From Sarocladium kiliense (lineage: Eukaryota; Ascomycota; Sordariomycetes; Hypocreales; Sarocladiaceae): DNA of 64,000 nt. Location: the NCBI GenBank assembly GCA_030734395.1, contig JAUZTG010000023.1, forward strand, positions 578,670 through 642,669, in the 5' to 3' direction. The position numbers were made by a program, and so were the translations under genes. Positions 34,080-46,254 of this stretch are shown here, in pieces (the first letter of the stretch is position 1; every line of letters begins with the position of its first letter). The notes beneath the pieces are model-generated. The model did no database searches. It was not told the origin of the DNA and saw only the letters and a list, made by a program, of their open reading frames with translations.

Positions 34080-36322
34080 TGCGCCTTTGTGCCCAGTCGT
34101 GTGGGGGGGGGGGGGGGGGTTTCCAAGATCAACGAAAGGGAAGGACGGTCAGCGCCCAAGCAGGGGGTGAGATGAGATAGTGTAAGAAAGGATGACAAGG
34201 TTTATGGAAGGCCGGGACGTCCTCGAGAAACCATCTGGGCAGGAGTCAGAGAGGTGAGAATTTGGTGTCACAAGAAGCAAAGGTGCCGATTCGCGGGACG
34301 ATTGCGTGCTTGGTGCGTTCCAAAGATGTGCGAATGGAAGGGATGAGGTGTCGAGACTGAGCGAATCTGGAAAGAAGGTGTGCTCGACGTGCAAGGGTAT
34401 GACGGGGATGCGGTGAGGACGTAGAACTGATAGCAGAGTCCGGGGTTCAAAGAGAGTCGCTTCGCTGCCAGAGGAGAGAAGGCCGTAGTGAGACCCAGGC
34501 GGTTGGCGGAAAAGGTGACGGCGGCGACGGCTGTCGGCGGGGGCGGAGGGGCAGCGGAGTGTGGCGGTATCGTGGGGAAAGTTGAAGTTGGTGAAAGGCT
34601 TGGAAAATGCGAGAAACGAAGATATCTGCGGGTTTTCTGTGGCCGGGGGTAATCCTTGGGCGATGGAGAGCCTTCACCGAGTGCTCACTGTAACCGGTGA
34701 TTTAATATCAGGTTCTTGGTCGCATGGAGGTGGTATCAAGCGAAGTCTAAAGTGGCATCAGAGGGAGTGGGCACCAGGCGCTTCAGGTACCTCAGCGCGG
34801 GGCAGACGCAGATGCAGGTACATCAGCCCTGCGCCACAGGGAGCCAGAAGCGGTATGAGGCCAAAAGAGCACGCAAGATGGCATCCTGATGCCGTTTATG
34901 GCGTCTTGAGTCACGTCTGAGTCTAGATCCGCGTCTTGATAATCAGCAGCCACGACCAATATGTGATCCTTAATAACTGGGCACGCCATGCAAACAGACA
35001 GGGAGACACTTCTTAGAAATTGAAGTCGTGCTTTGCCTCCTGGATGGCGTGCAAGGGCCCACCTTTACGCCACACCTGGTCAGGACCCACCCCGACGACC
35101 CGACGCTCCCAGTGGTCATCCAGCGCTCAACAGCCTCCTACAGCGCTGCCCGTTTGGCTGGGCACCGGCCTTCGGTCCCCGGCAGCCGGCCATCGCACGC
35201 CAGCCAGGTACGAGCATCCCCCTTGGACATAGCAAACTCAGTCACGCAGTCTGGATTTTTGCAATGGTGATTCTGCAAGTTTATCACTCATCTAGGGAAA
35301 TCGAGACTCCTCGGAACCTTTCAACTTTTGTTCTGCAGCTGGGGTGAACCAACCATCAGGGTCGCCATTCCTTACGAGTGGCCCCGTATCTAATGTCATC
35401 ACTGTACCCCATTGTGATGTCCAGCTAGTGATGCATCCCTAGCCTCGGATCCATAACATGTCACGATCGAGCTCCTTTTTTGCGGGGCACAACCTTGAGA
35501 TGCCACAGATTCAGCCAGGTCGATGTAATTTGCCATTCTGTATCGGTGCTGACTATGCTAATGGACTCAACAAAGTGAGATTCTAGGACCGGGCATTTCC
35601 TCGACATGCTGAGGTAGGCTACTAAAAATTGAGTGCGAAGATAACAGGCCTCTAACAAGCCACACTTCCTGACGCCACAACGAGATGTGGCTGACTGCTC
35701 AACGAGATGCCTTCCTCAAGCTTCACATATGACCTCGTCTGATCTCCTTCAAAACTCCATTTCTACTTTTTGGGATATGCACAATACTCGCGTATCTCGA
35801 GACACTTGGCTGCATTTGAATAATCCGGGGGCAATCCCTGACGCCTCCCCGAGCGGAACCATCACAGCGGAGCCACCTAAGGAGCACATTGACCCTCTTC
35901 TTGCATCACTCGCCGATGACCCGAGAGGCTGATGCTCAGCTTGCCCAAGCCACAGCAGGCACGGGTTGAGAGGGCCATGTTTCGAATCTGTGGCTGCTGT
36001 TGCGGACATTCCAGCTTCCGTATACAGCTGGCGTGCCGTATCAATGGCGTGCGAGCTGCAACCTTTCGCGCAATGTCCATACCGCCTGTTCAGTCCCCTG
36101 CGACCCCCTTTAATATGGTATGATCATCCTGCCATGATGGCGACTGAAATCACCAACATGGCGCAAAGATTTGGTGACGCAGGGAGTCCGATGCTTCCGT
36201 GATTAGGAATGTCAAAACAGGCGCGGCGCAGATAGGACATCAAACATGGCATCTGCTCTAGGTCGCCTAGGCAAGGAGGTGAAGATTAACGTTCACCGCC
36301 ATTATCCCACAGAACCCGGACC
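34080..36322. other. Intergenic, divergent promoter of sconB and the permease
   Basis: 2.2 kb between divergent genes. I did not find a clear palindromic CYS3-type site by eye. Frames such as 35687-35932 have no recognised family. Confidence 0.5.
34103..34119. repeat. G17 homopolymer just upstream of sconB
   Basis: Seventeen G residues on the plus strand (C17 in the sconB transcript), 24 nt before the ATG. Such tracts are prone to length change and can form unusual DNA structure. Confidence 0.9.
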
Positions 36323-38096
36323 ATGAATCAGTTACGCATGTCAGAGTCTAGCCCTCTGCTGGTCTCTTCGCTGGTCCAGGGTGACTCAGACGCGCATGTC
36401 GACCAGCATACCGAGCCGTTTCGGCAAGCCACACACGACGAGAGATTCGACTCTTTCCCCGACCCTCGACCATCAAGAGCAGTAGAAGATGATGTTCTTC
36501 CAGAAACCTCGGCCCTCGGTCGAACCCTGACCTGGCGAAGCTGTTTCATCCTTGTCATATCCCGTGTCATTGGAAGTGGTATCTTCGCTACACCTGGGAC
36601 CATCATCAGAGAGGTCGGAAGTCCTGGGCTATCCCTCCTCTTGTGGCTCGTCGGTGGTGTCGTTGCGGCATGTAGTCTTGCAGTCTCCCTCGAGTATGGC
36701 TCCATGCTGCCACGCTCAGGTGGTGAGAAGGTGTACCTTGAGTTCACCTACCGCCGACCACGTTTCCTTGCATCAATTGTTATTGCTGTGCATGCCTTGC
36801 TACTCGGATTGACAGCCAGTAATTGTATTATTTTTAGCCAGTACGTGCTATTTGCCCTGGACAGAGAAGATGCGTCGAGTTTCGAGCGGAAAGGACTTGC
36901 TGCAGGGCTTCTGCTGGCGGTGACGTTCATTCACGTTGTATTCCCACAGTTCGGCGTGCGAACCCAAAACTTCTTTGGGTGGCTCAAGATGGCCATGACG
37001 GCCTTTATGGTTTTTTGTGGACTGTATGTCGTTGCTCTTCGCCGGGAATCTGGCGACGTATACGCTGCGGGGAGACGATACTGGACCTGGGACAGTGCTT
37101 GGGAGGACAGCGTTTGGAGCTGGAGCGCGATAACAACCGCTCTATTCAAAGTCTTCTACTCATATGCCGGCTTGGACAACATGGTTAACGTCATGAACGA
37201 GGTCAAGAACCCTGTCCGAACCCTCAAGACGGTCGGCATTACGGCTCTGACGACTTCATGCGCAATGTATCTCCTGATCAACCTTGCATATCTCTCAGTA
37301 GTACCACTCGATGAGATCAAAAGCAGTGGGGAGCTCATTGCTGCCCTTTTCTTCGAGAAGGTGTTTGGACCTCGGCTGGGAAGGACGATCCTGCCGTTAG
37401 CTGTCGCATTGTCTGCTGCTGGCAATGTCATGGTCGTGTCGTTTGCATTGGTGCGTCGGCTTCGTATACTGATCCCTCCGGAATAGTATGATTGACAGTA
37501 TTACAGGCTCGATTGAAACAAGAGATTGCACGTCAGGGCATTATTCCGTTTGGCAGCTTTCTCTCATCGACCAGGCCGTTCGGTTCGCCGTTGGGAGGAT
37601 TCCTTCTACATGTCGTCCCGAGTTTCCTTGTCATCACGCTGCCTCCGAGTAAGAGAGTGTACTCCTTCATCTTGGAGCTGGAGCAGTATCCGGCGCAGAT
37701 ACTCAGCCTCCTCTTAGCTGTCGGCTTAGTTCTGCTACGCTACAGGCGTCCGGACCTGAAGCGCCCTTTCAAAGCATGGCCTCCTGCGGTGGCCGTCAAA
37801 ATTGCGATGTGTCTGACTCTCCTCGCATCGGCCCTCGTACCTCCTGAAGACTTGTTCGCCGGTGGTTTATTCTACGCAACATATGCCATTGCTGGCACGT
37901 CTGTGTAAGTCCTTGGATCCCAGATTCATCTGTTCAAACTACAGCTGACGCATCTAGACTACTCCTGGGAGTGCTCTATTGGTGGATATGGACTGTCTTG
38001 CTTCCACGGTGGAGAGGATACCAGTTGGAGGAAGAGGTCGAATACTTGCCGGACGGTACTTCGATTACCAGAATGGTCCACGTACCACGGGCCTGA
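36323..38096 (+). CDS. L-type amino acid permease, methionine-permease-like (Mup1 type)
   Basis: Exons 36323-37450, 37507-37904 and 37958-38096 (554 residues). About 12 membrane helices; a cytoplasmic N-terminus of roughly 75 residues precedes CFILVISRVIGSGIFATPGT, the unwound helix-1 substrate site (IGSGIF) of the APC/LAT family. Further family residues: GSPGLSLLLWLVGG, GGEKVYLEFTYRRP, FYSYAGLDNMVNVMNEVKNP and the RYRRPDLKRPFKAW loop. In fungi this subfamily (YLAT, TC 2.A.3.8) holds the high-affinity methionine permeases Mup1/Mup3. Methionine as substrate is therefore likely but not proven; other neutral amino acids are possible. It lies divergent to the sulfur regulator sconB. Acts at the plasma membrane. 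Confidence 0.88.
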
Positions 38097-38219
38097 GTTA
38101 TCCTGCGGTGACTCGCGTTTGTGGTTGAACAGCTTCATTAATCGGCTTGTGTTCAGCAGGGCACAGCTTCATAGAGCTGAAGTGTGAACGGATGAGCATT
38201 TGCCATAGCTAGTGCAGAT

Positions 38220-40048
38220 CTATTTCTGGAACAACGACTCCAAGCTGTTCAGGTATCCGATCTGCTCAGCCCTCCAAGAATCCATCTCAGCATGGCTCGT
38301 AACATTCGCGTCAAACACAAAGACACGCGCGTCATCATTATCCGTATACTTGGGCCAATCGAGGCCTGCAGAGTTGCCGACCGTGGCTGGGTCTTGGTAG
38401 CTGACGAAAGATATCCACATGCCGGCAATCGTGTAGGCCAAGTCCGTGTATTCTGGGCCTTTGTTGCGAAAAGGATAACCCCCATGGTTCTCGTATCCCA
38501 AGCCTTCCAGGTTGATGAAGACAAATGGTATCTCCTCAAAATGCGTGACGCCTGCGTTCCAACTTGTAGCGGAGTTATCCGCATTGAAGCGGTAGCAGAA
38601 AGAGGTCAAGCCGCTAGAAGCCCAGCGCTGGCACATTCGCCTTCTGGCTGCGATGAAGTTCAAATCCCCAGTGAATGTCGCAACACTTGCCCAAACCTCG
38701 CCGTTGTTACTGTCAGGATCGGGGCCGGGCTCCAGGGTCTTATTGTTGGCCGTAGAGTATAGTTCGACAATGTTGTCTGCGATGAGGTGTGGCACCTCAA
38801 AGACGAACGAACCGTCTTGACAACCGAAATCAGCGTATTCCCTTTGAAACGAGAGATGCACTTACTCATCAGGTAATCTTTAAATACTGTATCATTCCGG
38901 ACGGGGTGTGGTGCGAAGCCAGTGCCTTCGTCCGTGTTGGCGCCAATCAGGATCGGCACAGGGACGAATTCTTCACGATCCAAGTGTATCGATCCTCGGT
39001 TTCGTAGAATATCTCCGTCGGGTGTCGGGAAAAAGCCGTACCCCGAACCATTGACAGCCTTATGAAGCTGTTCAAGCGGCACCTCACGAAGGCAAGCCAA
39101 GTGTGAAGGGCTCTCCTTACAGCCTACTTGATCGACGATCTCGTCATACTGACCTTGACTGTGGCGAGGATCCATGTAGGTCCGTAATGGGCTGCCTGAT
39201 TGCATGATGGCACCTCTGAAGAGCCCATCGTCCCTCCCCCCATAAGATACGAGGTGCAGTCCCACAGACGTTGCCCCGGCAGACTCTCCCCATATAGTAA
39301 CTTTTGTTGGATCTCCACCAAAGGCTTCAATATTTTCTTGGATCCATCTCAAAGCGAGACGCTGATCGCGAAGACCTAGATTTGTGTTGCCGGTGCCGAT
39401 CATGTCATCTCCATGGAGAAACCCAAACACGTTCAGCCGGTAGTTGATGCTAACCCCGATCATGGGAGAGCCTGGTGAGTCAGTGAGTCATTCTCGTCAC
39501 TTTTTTGGGCTCTGGATGGATGCTGCGTACCAATGGAGTGGGAATGCTTGATGATTGCTGAGAGGTTATATCGCTGATCGCGGGAGCTACCATCACCAAA
39601 CCCACCCCCATGAATCCACACGGCGACAGGAAGCTTTGATCCCTGCCGTGCGCCAGATCCTCGAACGACATTCAGAGTGAGACAGTCCTCACTCATTGGG
39701 AAATCCTTGTTATCTCCCTGCGTTCATTCATCAGTTAAGTTCAAGCCCACTCGGTTACAGGCGGCCACTTACGCCATAACTTATACATGTAGGCCCGTAA
39801 TCTTTCAAGGCCAGAGAGCCTTGCCATGTTTCGTTCAAGGACTCGGCAACTGCGAACCGCAATTCTCCCACAGGGGGTTGCGCGTAGGGTATCCCAAGAA
39901 AATAATCTTGGGACCAGATTGCGTCGTGTGAGCCCCAAAGAGATCCATTGGCGACACGAACAATAGGGTCGCAAGACTTTTGCGGTACGAATGCTCCAAC
40001 GAGGAGGGGCAGTGCGAGGCTAAGTCGAATAGATTTGAGCAGCGACAT
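38220..40048 (-). CDS. Secreted type-B carboxylesterase/lipase
   Basis: Minus-strand exons 40048-39773, 39717-39531, 39471-38866 and 38815-38220 (554 residues). Signal peptide at the N-terminus (MSLLKSIRLSLALPLLVGAF). Family motifs in order: FLGIPYAQPPVGELRF, EDCLTLNVVR, the oxyanion HGGGF loop (about 128), the nucleophile elbow TIWGESAGATSVG with Ser218, an acidic ANTDEGTGF and a catalytic His in THFEEIPFVF. It hydrolyses ester bonds outside the cell; subfamily members include cholinesterase-like, cutinase-like and feruloyl/acetyl esterases, and the substrate cannot be read from sequence. The open reading frame continues upstream without an ATG, so the first true ATG (40048) was used. Tail to tail with the permease, 123 bp apart. 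Confidence 0.93.
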
Positions 40049-41345
40049 CTCTATCGTCACCTACAAACATAGGCTTGAGGTCTTACTATCAATAGACGTT
40101 GACAGGTGACGGACAAAGGGCTTCTTATAACTTCATCGATATCTCAGTTCTGCAAGTTCATGTAACCCTCTAATAGGAGTAACCAGTTTGACGCCGCGCG
40201 TAGTGTTAATGTTTCTCTTGCTGTCCGTCTCTAGCTGGGACTAGTTTCACGACACATCCGGCCCTGGTGAGATCATCATTGAGGAGTCCGATTTGCAGCG
40301 ATGTATTACGCTTGTTTGCTCGGCTCAATGTGGCGTTGCATTGATATGCCTCTTGAACATGCCCAACCGACAATGATGCTCTTCGGGCTGTAAGAGCAGT
40401 ACAATTCGACGGGACCTGCTGGAGAGAATGTCTTCGACATTTTAATCGTGGCCGTAGAAATGTAAAATACGTCATGGCCCAGTTGCAGGTCATCTTGGTC
40501 TTTGAACACATGGATTTGAAGGAGATTCTCGACGCTTGGACTCTCACGCCCACACATCTCACGGCGAAGGTGGAATGATCATTCTAGCTTATTTGGGTCC
40601 GGGGAAACAGGCGAAGCGCGTATACTTGTTAGCCAGCACGAGGAATATTTTGAGACTTGGTGTTAAGCAGTTGTCCCTCGGTCAAACGGTGTCAACGCTT
40701 GGACGGAAACTTCTTCTCCGTGCTAGCTCGTCCACATGAGGGCCCCCGGACCTCACTTCACCCCGTTATTGTCCCTCCTGATTTTCCGTCAAGGTGCGGA
40801 ACCCAAGAATTGTCCTGAAGAAAAGCTTCTGGATTATTTCCCAGCGGCGGCAGCCTGCGATTAGAGATCGCTACCACCCTTACGATTGGCAAGCGCTCAC
40901 CACTGCCTAGTATGGATGGGATTCACAAAGTCCGTCTTAGTGCACCCTTGCTGTCGGCTCGTGTCGCATCCTAGCCTTGCAACGTGCCTAACGGCTCAGG
41001 ATCGGACGATGAAGACTGTAGCCTGCTTCTGATCCCGTGTCGTTTTCGGATAGCTGCCATGTGAGCTCAGATCGACTCCCCGGACGCCAAAAGTGTTCCC
41101 CGCAAATCCCCAGAGTCTGGACTCTTCGGGGCCGGCCATCTGGCTGAGGCTGAGGCGCCTTCTCCAGTCCCAAGATTCTGTGCATATATATGTATATGCA
41201 TCTTCGGAGTCACTGCTCACCACATCTACAACCGGTGCCGAAGAAGAACTTAGGTCCTCGGAATCCTTACGGAGTGAAATTCAGCATTATATAACATCAT
41301 CATCGTCATGGGTGCAAGGACGAAGTGTCGATCAACGACAGAACT
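40049..41345. other. Intergenic, divergent promoters of esterase and sugar transporter
   Basis: No coding frame with family features. An AT-rich near-palindrome lies at 41181-41200. Confidence 0.5.
41181..41200 (+). promoter_or_regulatory. AT-rich near-palindrome / probable TATA region
   Basis: TGCATATATATGTATATGCA, symmetric apart from its centre, 146 nt upstream of the transporter ATG. The TATATA core makes it the likely core promoter. Confidence 0.4.
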
Positions 41346-43214
41346 ATGACCCATAAAGAAGATGTCGGTGAGCCGCAGGCTATTGCGGCCACATTGAACG
41401 ATCCGAGTCAACGTCCTAATCCATGGGGCCCTGGTCATCGAAAGCTCTACTTCTTCTGTTTGATCATCTATCTGTGCTCGACGATGAATGGTACGAGAAA
41501 GAAAGCAAACCCCTTTCATCAACGTATGCTAATGCACCTGACATAGGCTATGACGGCTCTCTCATGGGATCTATCAACGTTCTCCCGGAGTATCAAGAAT
41601 ACTACAACATCAGTGCTAACGAAGGAGCCACCACCGGTCTGGTCTTCTCCATATTCCAGATTGGTCAGATGGTCGGCGCTCTATTCTCCTGGGTTTGCGA
41701 CTGGCAGGGACGCAAATGGGCTCTCGTCATCAGTGCGGCTATGATCGTTGCCTCTGCCGTTTTCACTAGTTTTGCGCCGACCCTGCCTTCGTTCATCGCC
41801 GCGCGTTTCCTCCTCTCTTTCTTCTCGACGATTTGCACTGTCGCTGCTCCTATGCTGCTCGTGGAGATTGCCCCTCCATTCTATCGTGCCACCGTGGCTG
41901 GGACATATAATACGCTCTACTACATGGGGAGCATTATTGCCACTTTCAGTACGTTGTTCACTCATATGTAAATCTTCGACTCATGTCGAGGAATGCACAA
42001 CAGGGTTGCCAATGGAGGAGAAGCTAACTACTTTCAAAGCTATTTACGGGTCAAACCTCCACCTCACCGGCAACATCAAATGGAGGCTCCCTTTGATCCT
42101 CCAGGTTCTTTGCCCCGGTCTTGTTGTACTCGGTGGCTGGTGGCTCCCAGAGAGCCCGCGCTGGCAGGTTGCTCACGGTCAGGATGAGAAAGCACGCGCC
42201 TTCATTATTGAGCACCACGCAAACGGAGATGCTTCTCACCCTCTGGTAGAGATTGAGATGCAAGAAATCATTTCATCTCTCGAGTCGACCAGGCAACGCT
42301 CAGCATGGGCATGTTTCGACATCTCGAGCCTCTTTAAGAGCCACTCTCGGCTTTACCGACTGATGCTCGCTGTAACTATGGCATGGTTCGGTCAGTTCTC
42401 CGGCAACAACGTCTCGAGCTACTATTTGCCCATCATGGTCGAGAATGTCGGCATCACCTCAACCAGTCTGGTGCTTCTTCTGAATGCGATTTACGCCATC
42501 ACTGGCTGGGTAGCTGCTACTATTGGAGGTTAGTTTCATCCATGAACACTTCTTCATTGCTTGTCATTGCTTGGATGCCCAGGAACGAGTGCTGACACAT
42601 TTCCAGCCCGACTTCACGACATCGTTGGCCGACGGAAGATGCTGATGGGCTCTTGCATTGGCATGTCCATTGCTCTAGCCGTGGTGGCCGCGACTGCAGC
42701 TCAGTATGAGAAGACAGGAAGCGTGCCCAGCAGTTCTGCCAGCATTGCGTTCATCTTCATATTCGGAGTTATTTTTGCCGTCGCCTTTACGCCGATGCAG
42801 CCAATCTATCCTGCGGAGGTTCTTGCCAGTATGTCTGAAAGCACCTTCACACTCTTACTAAGGTTCAGAAACTCAACCTGTGTACAGATGATATGCGCGC
42901 GAATGGAATGATGTTTTTCCAGATCACTGCTGGATGCGCCGGCTTTGTTAACACGTTTGCTGCACCGACTGCGATGAAGAACATCAAGTACTGGTTGTAA
43001 GTCATGCCCGCCACTCGCAAATACGGCCAGGCCACATGCTGACACCCTCCAAAGCTACGTCTTCTTTGTGTTCTGGGACCTGTTCGAGTGTGCCTTCATC
43101 TACCTTTTCTTCGTTGAGACCAAGGGTCGCACGCTAGAGGAACTAGATGCTGTGTTCGAGTCCAAGAACCCGCGGAAGGCAAGCACTCGTCGGGTGATTC
43201 TTACTCATGACTGA
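41346..43214 (+). CDS. MFS sugar transporter (sugar porter family, lactose-permease-like)
   Basis: Exons 41346-41490, 41547-41948, 42040-42528, 42607-42828, 42888-42996 and 43055-43214 (508 residues; every junction keeps phase). Twelve membrane helices. Sugar-porter signatures: GYDGSLMGSINVLPEYQ after helix 1, DWQGRKWAL, RFLLSFFSTICTVAAPML, the PESPRW motif, QFSGNNVSSYYLP in helix 7, DIVGRRKML, TPMQPIYPAEVLA, and ETKGRTLEELDAVFE at the end of helix 12. The GYDGSLMGSIN/WGPG start is usual for fungal transporters annotated as lactose or cellodextrin permeases, so an oligosaccharide substrate is plausible (inference). Located at the plasma membrane. Convergent with the Zn2Cys6 regulator and upstream of the mannosidase relic and GH5 gene. 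Confidence 0.93.
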
Positions 43215-43817
43215 GCGACACTGTTGCTGGTGGCGAATTATACACCGGATTTGAGAACAGGCCTACCAAGAGACCCGGCTATGTGGGCTGAGGAGCAATG
43301 ATTCCCAGAGACTACGTTCTTCAACTGTACCTCTTCATCGACTTGGCTTCAACCTTTAAACTGTAGAGGATGAGGTAAACCTTCAGAAAGGATACAGACC
43401 CTGATTACGCTTCGATCTTTAGAAAGATATGTTGGGGTAGATAGCAAGAGTCTAGAGAATTGATCAAGAGTCATGAATGGCATTTAAAGGATGGGAGCCT
43501 CGATGAGACTGTAACCGAGAGGTCGCTCACACCACGCATCAATAGTATCTCTGACACCCGGTAGAAAAGGCAAGATTGCATCTTCCTTTATGAAATCATA
43601 GCAGGTGATTGTGCCCTTATTATTCGCTAGACTATAGGCTGAGCTTCATGACACAGACAAGCTGGGGCCTTGCAGCCTTGGTATATACGACGGCACAGAT
43701 ATCGTGCTCTTTGTATCATTCGACAGCAACGAACTAAGTTTTATTTGTTATTACTTTTCTTTTTCTTTTTTTTAATATTCGTGCATACTGATACATTTGA
43801 CCTACAACATCAGGACC
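43215..43817. other. Intergenic between convergent transporter and regulator
   Basis: 3' flanks only; an oligo(T) run occurs near 43755-43770. No gene seen. Confidence 0.5.
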
Positions 43818-45937
43818 TCACGTCCAAGTCCCGTCCTCTACCATCCCACTAAAGCCTAAAAGAGTCATCAGTTCATCATCAGACAGCGACCAATTTGTTT
43901 CCCACGTATGTTGATCTCCCGTCCGAGCAGAGAAGATGAACATTATCAGATCTTGCGTCTGTGCCGCTGAGCCGCGCCACGGTCGCATCTCCGTTAGAAT
44001 GTTTAATGCCCGCTTCACCGCATCTCCAAAAGCTTCAGCCTCGTGAGGGGAGATGGATGACGATAAGAGCCACAGCAGTAACACCAAGCATGCTTGGAAG
44101 AGGAACCATGAAGCGTTCCATGCCAGCATTTGGTTCGGGTACCAGTTTCTAATGATGACCTCTATCGTCTCCTGGGCAAGTGAGCAGCAGGTATTGGATA
44201 GAGAGATTATATCGTCTTTCTCGGATGAAACAACAGCTGTGCCGGCCTTGATAGACCTCACCAGCAAGTAAGGACGATATAGGAGCATGCGAAGGTTCAG
44301 GTACCGGAACTGGAGCACAAGGGAAGCAAGACGAATAGGTTCCGGGCCGTGCCGTCCACTGCGAAAGATAGGGTGCAACCTTTCGTGCCAGGCAAGAAGT
44401 TCGCGGTCTAGACTGTTCAGCTCGGCAGGTGGGATCAGGGATGTCTGTGCCATCCGATCTTGTATTCTCGCAGCGATGATGGAGTATGACACGCTCGTGC
44501 TCAATGCTATTTTGTCATAGTCCTGGAGAGTTATTAGGTCAGTGCTAAGTGTGAGATTTAAGTGGTGGAGAATCGTACAAGCTCTCCTACGGCCAGTGTA
44601 GAAGGTATCGCAAGGTTGGCTGGTCCTCCAGCTCCAGAAAGCGGACGCCCGAGTGTAGTTCCGGCCCAAGTATCAAGGCAAAACAAACACCACCAGGTAC
44701 GAGTCCGTGTTTCTGCCATGCGCCGCGCTCCGGCCGAGGCATTTTGACTTGTTGTAGTAGAATGATGGAGGCCCATAGCCAACGCCATCCGATGGGCAGC
44801 TCCCATGACTGCGCTGGCCATGTTGGGCTTGTTGAGAAAGTGAAGATAGTAACCTCCGAATATTATCAAAGCTTGAAGGGTGTAAATATGACCAGTAGCA
44901 AAGCAGGACATGTTTAAATGCTCAGATGCCCGGTCAGCAAAATAAGCATGCCCAGCTTGGCCGTCGTTGTGTAGTGCGATGTAGCCGAGCGTGAGAACCA
45001 TGTTGAGCAGTGCAAGCCACGGACCATTGGCTTTGCCTGTAGCTCCGCCCTGCGCGAAACATTGCCGGAATGTGATCTCGTCTATCATGGGTACTGCCAC
45101 GTGAACGATTCGGAAATAAGCGTCGATGAGGCTGGACTCGTCCATAATGGGGTGACCAGCCATTGGGTCTATGTCCACAGATCCCGGAAGGAAGAGGGAT
45201 GACGTTGCATGTCGTTTCCTCTCCTCTACTGCCTGTCGAAGTTGAGGAGAGGTGTGAGCCATGACATGCAAGATCGTAGGGACAGAGGAAATGCCGAGAT
45301 ACGAACGCCCACTTTCCGTATCAAAGAGTGCCGTCATGCCGTTCACATCGTCTTCCCAAGGGAGTTGATGATCCGTACCGTCGACTGTCTCATCCCAAAC
45401 GAACTCCTGAATTCGGGAGGGTTCAAACCCCAACATGGAAGCGGTTGGTGAGTCGCATGCTGTTGGCGCCTGTGCCGCCGGAGTCAGTAGGCCCCCAGGT
45501 TCCGTAGAAGGTGTTGTCTTTGATGCCTCAACCGAGGCTATGCTGAGAAGTTCATCGCGGGAGAGGGTCTGTAAGTGGTCAACGCTTTGACCAGGGAAGA
45601 TGCGGTGGAGGACGCCGCGAGTTGTGTCATGTGCATGGGACAAGTCTTCAAAGGCTCTGCTCATAGAAGTATCAGGATTTGTAAGTCAGCCCTCTCCGGA
45701 CGGCAAAGCAGAAAGGTATAAGACGAACTTGGTAGTCGGAGCGCGCCGACTCCGTCTTTGTGGATAGAAACAACGGTCGACGACTTGGTAGTAGACACAT
45801 TGGCTACACGGCACGGTGAAACCGTCACACCGGATTCTCCGACGCCGACATTCGGCGCATGACCGTGTTTTGCGTTCCGGAATTCCGCCTGGTGTTTTGT
45901 CACCCCCGACGTCTACGGATGAGCCTGCGGCGGACAT
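43818..45937 (-). CDS. Zn2Cys6 (C6) fungal transcription factor with Fungal_trans domain
   Basis: Minus-strand exons 45937-45702, 45659-44579 and 44522-43818 (673 residues). The DNA-binding cluster is complete: Cys27, 30, 37, 44, 47 and 56 with basic RRRRIR between. The Fungal_trans regulatory domain follows from about 250 (YFRIVHVAVPMIDEITFR, NMVLTLGYIALHNDG, GAAHRMALAMGLHH, RRMAETRTRTWWCLFCLDTW) and ends with a helical part. The second intron (56 nt, GTACGA...CCAG) is clear. The first is uncertain: the only phase-compatible choice I see is a 42-45 nt intron with donor GTCCGG, weak and short; the N-terminal boundary between 45650 and 45710 may be wrong. Nuclear. It is the natural candidate for controlling the flanking transporter and hydrolase genes. 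Confidence 0.82.
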
Positions 45938-46254
45938 GATCGGGCGTCGCGTTTCCGTGTTTGCGGCCCTGCGTCTTAAGACAACAAGCGGACGGGGAAG
46001 CTTCACGAGTACCGGCAGAAGTAGACTAGAAACCCGAAGATCGCCCCAGTATGTGCGAATCCGGTTCCCGCGCGTGTCTAACAGGGAACCGTTGAAGCCG
46101 GAGCCGCAAGTGACGTACAGTAGAGGCGGCGACACGGACGGACTTTGGAATGCGCGTCTTAGCCTCGCCGGGTTTGGCGCATCGGCCTACGCCGCGCCCT
46201 GGTCTTCCAGCGTTTCCTAGGACCTTGGGGTGGGTATACCATGAGATCAGCATG
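45938..46254. other. Regulator promoter and upstream edge of the relic
   Basis: 317 bases between the regulator start and the recognisable part of the beta-mannosidase relic. I cannot match this stretch to the missing part of that gene. Confidence 0.45.
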
